Positions 8,127 to 11,160 of a stretch of 11,160 nucleotides of DNA are shown here, one piece after another; position 1 is the stretch's first letter, and the number at the start of each line of letters is the position of its first letter. The notes below the pieces were generated by a model. The model was not told where the DNA came from. It was given only the letters and a program-made list of their open reading frames with translations, and did no database searches. This DNA comes from Echinostoma caproni. Taxonomy: Eukaryota > Platyhelminthes > Trematoda > Plagiorchiida > Echinostomatidae. Location of the stretch: contig UZAN01056266.1 of assembly GCA_900618425.1 (NCBI GenBank), positions 393-11,552 on the forward strand, written 5' to 3'. The position numbers were made by a program, and so were the translations under genes.

Positions 8127-8175
8127 TGTAGTGTCTTACTGTTCTGTGGACTTTTATATGACATGATTGTACAGC
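8127..8175 (+). repeat. Start of gypsy 3' LTR, truncated
   Basis: TGTAGTG begins directly downstream of the polypurine tract, as expected for the first bases of a 3' LTR. By about 8190 the sequence is an antisense gag fragment of another element, so only some 50 to 60 bases of the LTR remain. No matching 5' LTR is present, so the boundary is inferred from position. Confidence 0.5.
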
Positions 8176-8189
8176 TTGTTTTAATATGC

Positions 8190-8430
8190 ACAACATGTTG
8201 AGCAGCAGCGACTTCAGGGACTCGTATGGTACTTTAGCCGGAGCCTCATGGAATGCCAGGTTTCTCAACAGGGAATACAGGCCCCGGCCACCAGCAGTAA
8301 GAAATAAGGCTGATTGATTCTGTGCACCATCTTTGCGAATACTGCACCACAGCTCAAATCGTTCAACCCATTCCTCGATCTACGATGAACCTGTCTGCAG
8401 ATTCAGTTGTTCAATCGTTGGAAGCTCCAT
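8190..8430 (-). pseudogene. Gag N-terminus of a second, different gypsy-like element
   Basis: The minus strand opens with an ATG at 8428-8430 and reads MELPTIEQLNLQTGSS, then a stop at 8380-8382. It continues with IEEWVERFELWCSIRKDG, then ALFLTAGGRGLYSLLRNLAF and VPYESLKSLLLN. This follows the pattern of retrotransposon gag N-termini in which a Trp-x-x-(R/Y)-(F/L)-E-x-(W/F) segment is followed by a Leu-rich part and YE.L...LL. It is clearly unlike the gag at 1120-1690, so it belongs to another family. The similarity fades at about 8190, although the frame itself stays open to 8113. A capsid function is inferred from the family. Only the beginning of the gene survives. Confidence 0.72.
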
Positions 8431-8442
8431 CGCGGGACGCCA
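8425..8442 (-). promoter_or_regulatory. Primer-binding-site-like sequence overlapping the gag start
   Basis: On the minus strand TGGCGTCCCGCGATGGAG starts at 8442, three bases after a sequence ending in TACA (8446-8449). LTR elements place a site complementary to a tRNA 3' end, starting TGG, within a few bases of an LTR that ends in CA. The gag ATG lies inside this 18-base span, so there would be almost no leader. Which tRNA, if any, it matches cannot be decided here. Confidence 0.5.
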
Positions 8443-8445
8443 CTT

Positions 8446-8980
8446 TGTAATAATTGTAGTAATAGTAGTTTTACACACGGAATTCGGAACGCCAACCGCG
8501 CAATATGAATCACAGGACCCGAATCAATAATCAGCTATCACGGACTGGATCAAAGAAGCACTGAACCGCAATGGCACGNTGTCCTACGAAAACGAGACGC
8601 AAGGAAAAGGCCATAGGAATGGTAGTAAGCAGTAATTCATTCATTGGAAGAAGTCAGGGCAAATAAATAATGTGTAAAAAAGAAGATTATTGGTTACATA
8701 GGCCTCCACCAATTGCAGTACTGCTTGCATAATTCTGCTTCTGTCTGCACTGTCTTGGATTGGATGGCACGATCCACCAATAACGTGTATTCAGAAGCCA
8801 TGCGCGTGTCATTGATGTCAGTATGCAAATTTGATTGATCGCAAATGTCCTGAAACTGTAACGCGCCGGCGTCATCACGTAGGCCTGGATCACCACAGTA
8901 TCATTGACCGTGCCAGCAACAGAACCGACTATACAAATACAAAGAGTGGATAGGGTACCGCTAGGTAGCTCCATGCCTAA
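8446..8980. other. Unassigned stretch, possibly including the LTR of the antisense element
   Basis: No gene is recognised. The first part (from 8446) should be the minus-strand LTR if the primer-binding-site reading at 8425-8442 is right; its other end is not found. It contains a short TAA/TAG-rich patch at about 8447-8468 and an N at 8579. On the minus strand two frames are open at once: 8687-9043, and 8697-8900 with 68 codons ending EAELCKQYCNWWRPM. I recognise neither. They may be chance, part of the antisense element, or the upstream part of the LINE that follows. Confidence is for the statement that no known gene is seen. Confidence 0.6.
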
Positions 8981-9481
8981 AGTTTTGAACAAGCCAGGGG
9001 TGGGCCATCTGAGAATAGCAATGAGCCAGAGAAGGGCAGTCATCGTTCAAAAGAAACGAAGTTCGATAAAACTGGTACTAATGATGCGCAACAACGGCTT
9101 CATTTGAAAGAAAAGAGTAAAACCACGCGCGAGGCTCAGATGAAAAACGTTCCGATTATCGTACCCGCTTTGGTGAAGAAAACCATTTCAAACACTCAAA
9201 TCCTTAGGTCGGCCAGTTGGGCAACTGTTGTTACAAATACGCAGACAACAAGGCTGAGGCTATCAGTGCAGGATGCACTAGGGAAAGGGCAATCGATGGC
9301 TCCCTCAGAAGATGGAGCGAAGTACGACGTCACCGTCGAGGACATCAGAATTAAGAAGGATAGCAATAAATGGGACGTGAAAGCGATTCCGAAATCACCC
9401 ACTCCTAAAGCAAAAAACTTGACTCTCCCTCGGGTCTTACGCTCGAGGGCACCCCAAAAGGAAACAGCCCGAGCAAAATGA
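8981..9481 (+). CDS. Unrecognised Lys/Ser/Thr-rich open frame, probably LINE N-terminal region
   Basis: The frame is open for 167 codons between a stop at 8978-8980 and the TGA at 9479-9481, the longest uninterrupted stretch in the right half of the window. The first ATG in it is at 9134-9136, so a start cannot be fixed. The product is hydrophilic and basic. It contains KEKSKTTREAQMKN, a short hydrophobic patch PIIVPALV (about 9149-9172), ASWATVVTNTQ, and a Pro/Lys/Arg-rich end (KSPTPKAKNLTLPRVLRSRA). I recognise no domain. It lies immediately upstream of a LINE endonuclease start, so an ORF1-like or polyprotein N-terminal region is the best guess. It could instead be a chance open frame. The lack of stops contrasts with the decay around it. 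Confidence 0.45.
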   Translation, partial: SFEQARGGPSENSNEPEKGSHRSKETKFDKTGTNDAQQRLHLKEKSKTTREAQMKNVPIIVPALVKKTISNTQILRSASWATVVTNTQTTRLRLSVQDALGKGQSMAPSEDGAKYDVTVEDIRIKKDSNKWDVKAIPKSPTPKAKNLTLPRVLRSRAPQKETARAK

Positions 9482-9890
9482 AGCTCAGGTCCCCTGATGT
9501 GACCGTTTGGTATACAAATGCCTGCAGCCTCCGGGGTATATGGGGAGCTAAAGATCAGGACAGCAGAAGCAGATGTCAGTTCTGCGAGTATACTGCTTTA
9601 TAACTAACCGCACCTTCCAGGTCAAGGTTGGTATGCACTTATCGATGCCAGCCAATATGACTGGCGGTGTTCCTCAGGGTTTTGTGCTAATCCCTGTTTC
9701 TGATGTTCGTCAATGATGTGCCACGGGAAATCAACAACCCGTGCTTTATATTCGCGGACGACTTCAAGGTGGCTGGAGCGAACGTGTATCATGACCTGCA
9801 GGCGGTTATACTGTGGTCCAAAAAGTGGGATCTTCCGCTCATTCTAGCCAAATGTCGGCTTCTAACAGCAGAAGCTGAACTTGACATACA
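9482..9890 (+). pseudogene. LINE endonuclease start joined to reverse transcriptase motifs B to D
   Basis: VTVWYTNACSLRG (9499-9537) matches the (Y)TNARSL start of a LINE endonuclease. The frame ends at a stop near 9601, and nothing else of the endonuclease follows. From about 9600 another frame gives FITNRTFQVKVG and NMTGGVPQGFVL, the motif B region with Phe where Ser is usual in PQGS. A shift near 9695 gives LMFVNDVPREIN, IFADDFKVAG (motif C, FADD, about 9751-9780), and WSKKWDLPLILAKCRLLT (about 9814-9867). Motif A and all upstream polymerase blocks are missing. The deletion between endonuclease and motif B is clear. The copy is non-functional. Confidence 0.88.
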
Positions 9891-9930
9891 GAATGAAATT
9901 CAGTTTAAGAGGGAGAAGTTAAGGACCACA

Positions 9931-10000
9931 CGACTTCAAATCGAACCCGGGACTTTATGGGCAGAACGCAAGCGTGCTACCCACTACGCCACCGAGCAGC
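9931..10000 (-). repeat. tRNA-derived SINE head or dead tRNA copy
   Basis: On the minus strand GCTCGGTGGCGTAGTGGGTA starts near 9997. It contains TGGCGTAGTGGG (9980-9991), which fits the RNA polymerase III A box at every fixed position. GGTTCGATTTG (9937-9947) fits the B box except for its last two bases. The spacing of 32 bases between the boxes is tRNA-like. The D stem pairs perfectly (GCGT with ACGC), but the T stem does not (CCGGG against TGAAG) and the anticodon stem has a mismatch. A working tRNA is therefore unlikely. A SINE head is the preferred reading. No SINE body or tail is recognisable downstream, so it is short or truncated. Confidence 0.7.
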
Positions 10001-10011
10001 TGATCAGACCG

Positions 10012-10500
10012 TTTTTCATTTTCCATTTACACGTCCTGTCGTGTTGACCCCAGTGGCTCTAAAGTTAACTGAAAAAGCCGTCCTGAGTTGATTGCAGTCA
10101 GACACCACAATTCCTCATGGCCCCCTTCAGTTAGCATATAAACCAGACAGATCTACATTGGACGCCATATCCACTCTAGTGCATTTTATCAGCAAGTCAT
10201 TGAACCATTCGGTCAAGTCTGTCCGTTGTTTTTCTGGACTATTCGTCTGCGTTTGATTCTGTTTCCCGATAATCTCTTCTTTCCAAACTCGAACCTTTTG
10301 GCACTCCAAAACTAATGCTCTCATGGTTTGCTGACTATTTCACATAGAGGGTCCAGTGCACCAAGTTAAGAAGGAAGGCAACAAAACCTCTTGTTAATAA
10401 TTGTAGTATTCTTCAAGGTGCTGTTCTGTCGCCATATCTTTTTTCTGCCTTTATTAATGATCTTTCAGTCCCACCTCCTGCGCACATCCAAAAGTATGTT
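10012..10500 (+). pseudogene. Third LINE (jockey-like): reverse transcriptase core, catalytic DD box missing
   Basis: From about 10029 one frame gives TRPVVLTPVALKLTEKAVL, matching the YRPVALT...MK..EK lead-in. After a stop comes HGPLQLAYKPDRSTLDAI, the conserved Q.AY...RST.DA block. A shift near 10225 moves to a frame with LDYSSAFDSVSR (motif A, 10234-10269, catalytic Asp present), FGTPKLMLSWFADYFT and ILQGAVLSPYLFSAFINDL (motif B, 10408-10464). Stops lie in this frame at two places. Where motif C should follow, the frame reads QKYVLSQTVS (about 10489-10518), with neither Asp of the expected KYADD. A small deletion there is the simplest explanation. This copy would be inactive. Confidence 0.93.
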
Positions 10501-11160
10501 TTGTCTCAGACAGTCTCATCTCCTTTCGAAATTTCATTCTTTTAGTGAAGACCTATCCCACATCCAACAATTTTCTAATCAATCTGGTCTCAGACTTGAC
10601 ATATCTAAGTGCGTAGAGTGTATTTTCAGTCTTTCCGCTCCTCATTTCTAATGGACTCTGCCATTCCTAACGATAAAACTGTATTTAGAATGACCTCAGT
10701 TAAGTACCTGGGTGTCAGCATCGACAGCAATCCTCTTTGGTCTACACGTATTTACAACTTTATGGAAAAACTGAGACGCCTATCTTTTCAGTTACGCAAA
10801 CTCGGGCAATTCCGAACCCCACAGTCAGTCATCTTTCGTTCATCAATGCGCTCTACCCATTCTACTTTATTGCTCTCCTTTAGTGTTTCCCGGTCTTTTA
10901 AAACACGACTTCAAAACAATTCGCCGTGGTTTGGTGATAATCAGTCGTGCATCACTAATCCCAATTGATTTATTAATGACAGATCTCATTGATGGTCACA
11001 TCAACTCATGTTTTAAATTTGCTCACAAGATTCTAGTTGACCCTCTTCATCCACTACACCTTGATCTTTCGTCTTGTCATTCTCATCCGTCCACACGCTC
11101 CTGATTTCAACAGCTGCCCTCTCGCATTAACATTTATAAAAATTCCCCTGTACCCTACCT
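10501..11160 (+). pseudogene. Third LINE: reverse transcriptase thumb and C-terminal part, off right edge
   Basis: Continuation of the same element in three alternating frames. EDLSHIQQFSNQSGLRLDIS with KCVECIF (about 10547-10625) is the W..(N/Q)..GL.LN..KC block. After a shift, MTSVKYLGVSID (about 10690-10725) is the usual KYLG(V/I) block, and MEKLRRLSFQLRKLG follows. A further shift near 10880 gives FPGLLKHDFKTIRRGLVIIS and FKFAHKILVDPLHPLHL, which is C-terminal domain. A stop follows at 11102-11104, and the same frame reads on to the window edge with RINIYKNSPVPY. The element therefore continues to the right. Its wording differs from the other two LINEs here, so it is a third family. Confidence 0.88.

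Larger units (their letters stand above)
1120..8175 (+). mobile_element. Ty3/gypsy LTR retrotransposon, internally deleted and split by a LINE
   Basis: Gag, aspartic protease, RNase H, integrase, a polypurine tract and the start of an LTR occur in the canonical Ty3/gypsy order on the plus strand. Two large events interrupt it. The reverse transcriptase between protease and RNase H is absent, the two being joined at about 2150. A 4.16 kb LINE sits at 2749-6906 between RNase H and integrase. The element has no recognisable 5' LTR in the window, and its left edge abuts an antisense BEL fragment near 1110. Stops and frame changes occur in every domain, so this is an old copy. The family assignment is strong because all domains agree. 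Confidence 0.9.
8981..9890 (+). mobile_element. Second LINE (CR1-like), internally deleted
   Basis: The order is an open lysine-rich N-terminal frame, the first bases of an APE endonuclease, then the second half of a reverse transcriptase. About 60 bases separate the endonuclease start from the polymerase block, where an intact element would have well over a kilobase, so a large internal piece is missing. The family is different from the LINE at 2749-6906, judged by its FADD box and surrounding words. The left limit is the start of the open frame and could lie further left. The right limit is where similarity fades before a tRNA-like sequence. Confidence 0.68.

Noticed and set aside
8447..8468. 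A microsatellite of TAA/TAG units
   Set aside because: The units are too few and too irregular to call a tandem repeat. The stretch more likely belongs to the LTR end of the antisense element.
8333..8530. Plus-strand open frame of 65 codons
   Set aside because: It is the reverse of the antisense gag start and its LTR edge. The minus strand is the meaningful one here.
9931..10000. A functional tRNA gene on the minus strand
   Set aside because: The T stem does not pair, the anticodon stem has a mismatch, and no closing acceptor stem is found. Only the promoter boxes and D arm are good.
1..11160. A new defence or diversity-generating system built around the several reverse transcriptases
   Set aside because: The polymerases are ordinary LINE types tied to their own endonuclease, gag-like or C-terminal parts. 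All are broken, and there are no template or variable repeats, accessory genes or operon structure.

Overview
The window reads as eukaryotic, intergenic, repeat-packed DNA. I find no host protein-coding gene, no rRNA, no CRISPR array and no bacterial gene organisation. Almost every stretch with recognisable coding sense is a decayed retrotransposon, and each is broken by stop codons and frame changes. The mix of families (BEL/Pao, Ty3/gypsy, CR1/jockey-like LINEs and a tRNA-derived SINE head) points to an invertebrate animal. The wording of the LINE and gypsy proteins most resembles those of flatworms (trematodes or cestodes). That attribution is an inference from family resemblance, not a database result. 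Isolated N bases show it is a draft assembly.

Layout from left to right. (1) 1 to about 1110, minus strand: pol fragment of a BEL/Pao LTR retrotransposon, from the end of the reverse transcriptase through RNase H to the entrance of the integrase, running off the left edge. (2) About 1120 to 8175, plus strand: a Ty3/gypsy element with gag, protease, RNase H, integrase, a polypurine tract and the first bases of a 3' LTR. It has lost the whole reverse transcriptase by internal deletion and lacks a visible 5' LTR. (3) 2749 to 6906, plus strand: a nearly complete CR1/jockey-like LINE inserted into that gypsy element, exactly between the RNase H and integrase parts of pol. (4) About 8190 to 8445, minus strand: the gag start of a second, different gypsy-like element, with a primer-binding-site-like TGG and an LTR end beside it. 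(5) 8446 to 8980: unassigned, possibly partly the LTR of that element. (6) 8981 to about 9890, plus strand: a second LINE family, shortened so that the start of its endonuclease lies almost against the second half of its reverse transcriptase. (7) 9931 to 10000, minus strand: a tRNA-like SINE head or dead tRNA copy. (8) 10012 to the right edge, plus strand: reverse transcriptase of a third, jockey-like LINE.

The genes do not work together as a pathway. The window is a layered deposit of mobile elements, and the nesting gives a relative order: the gypsy element was present before the large LINE landed in it. Catalytic positions are lost in several proteins, so none of these copies is likely to move on its own. 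I did not find a credible new biological system. The most informative features are the clean nested insertion, the internal deletions, the unexplained 167-codon open frame at 8981-9481, and the gag start that overlaps a primer-binding site.
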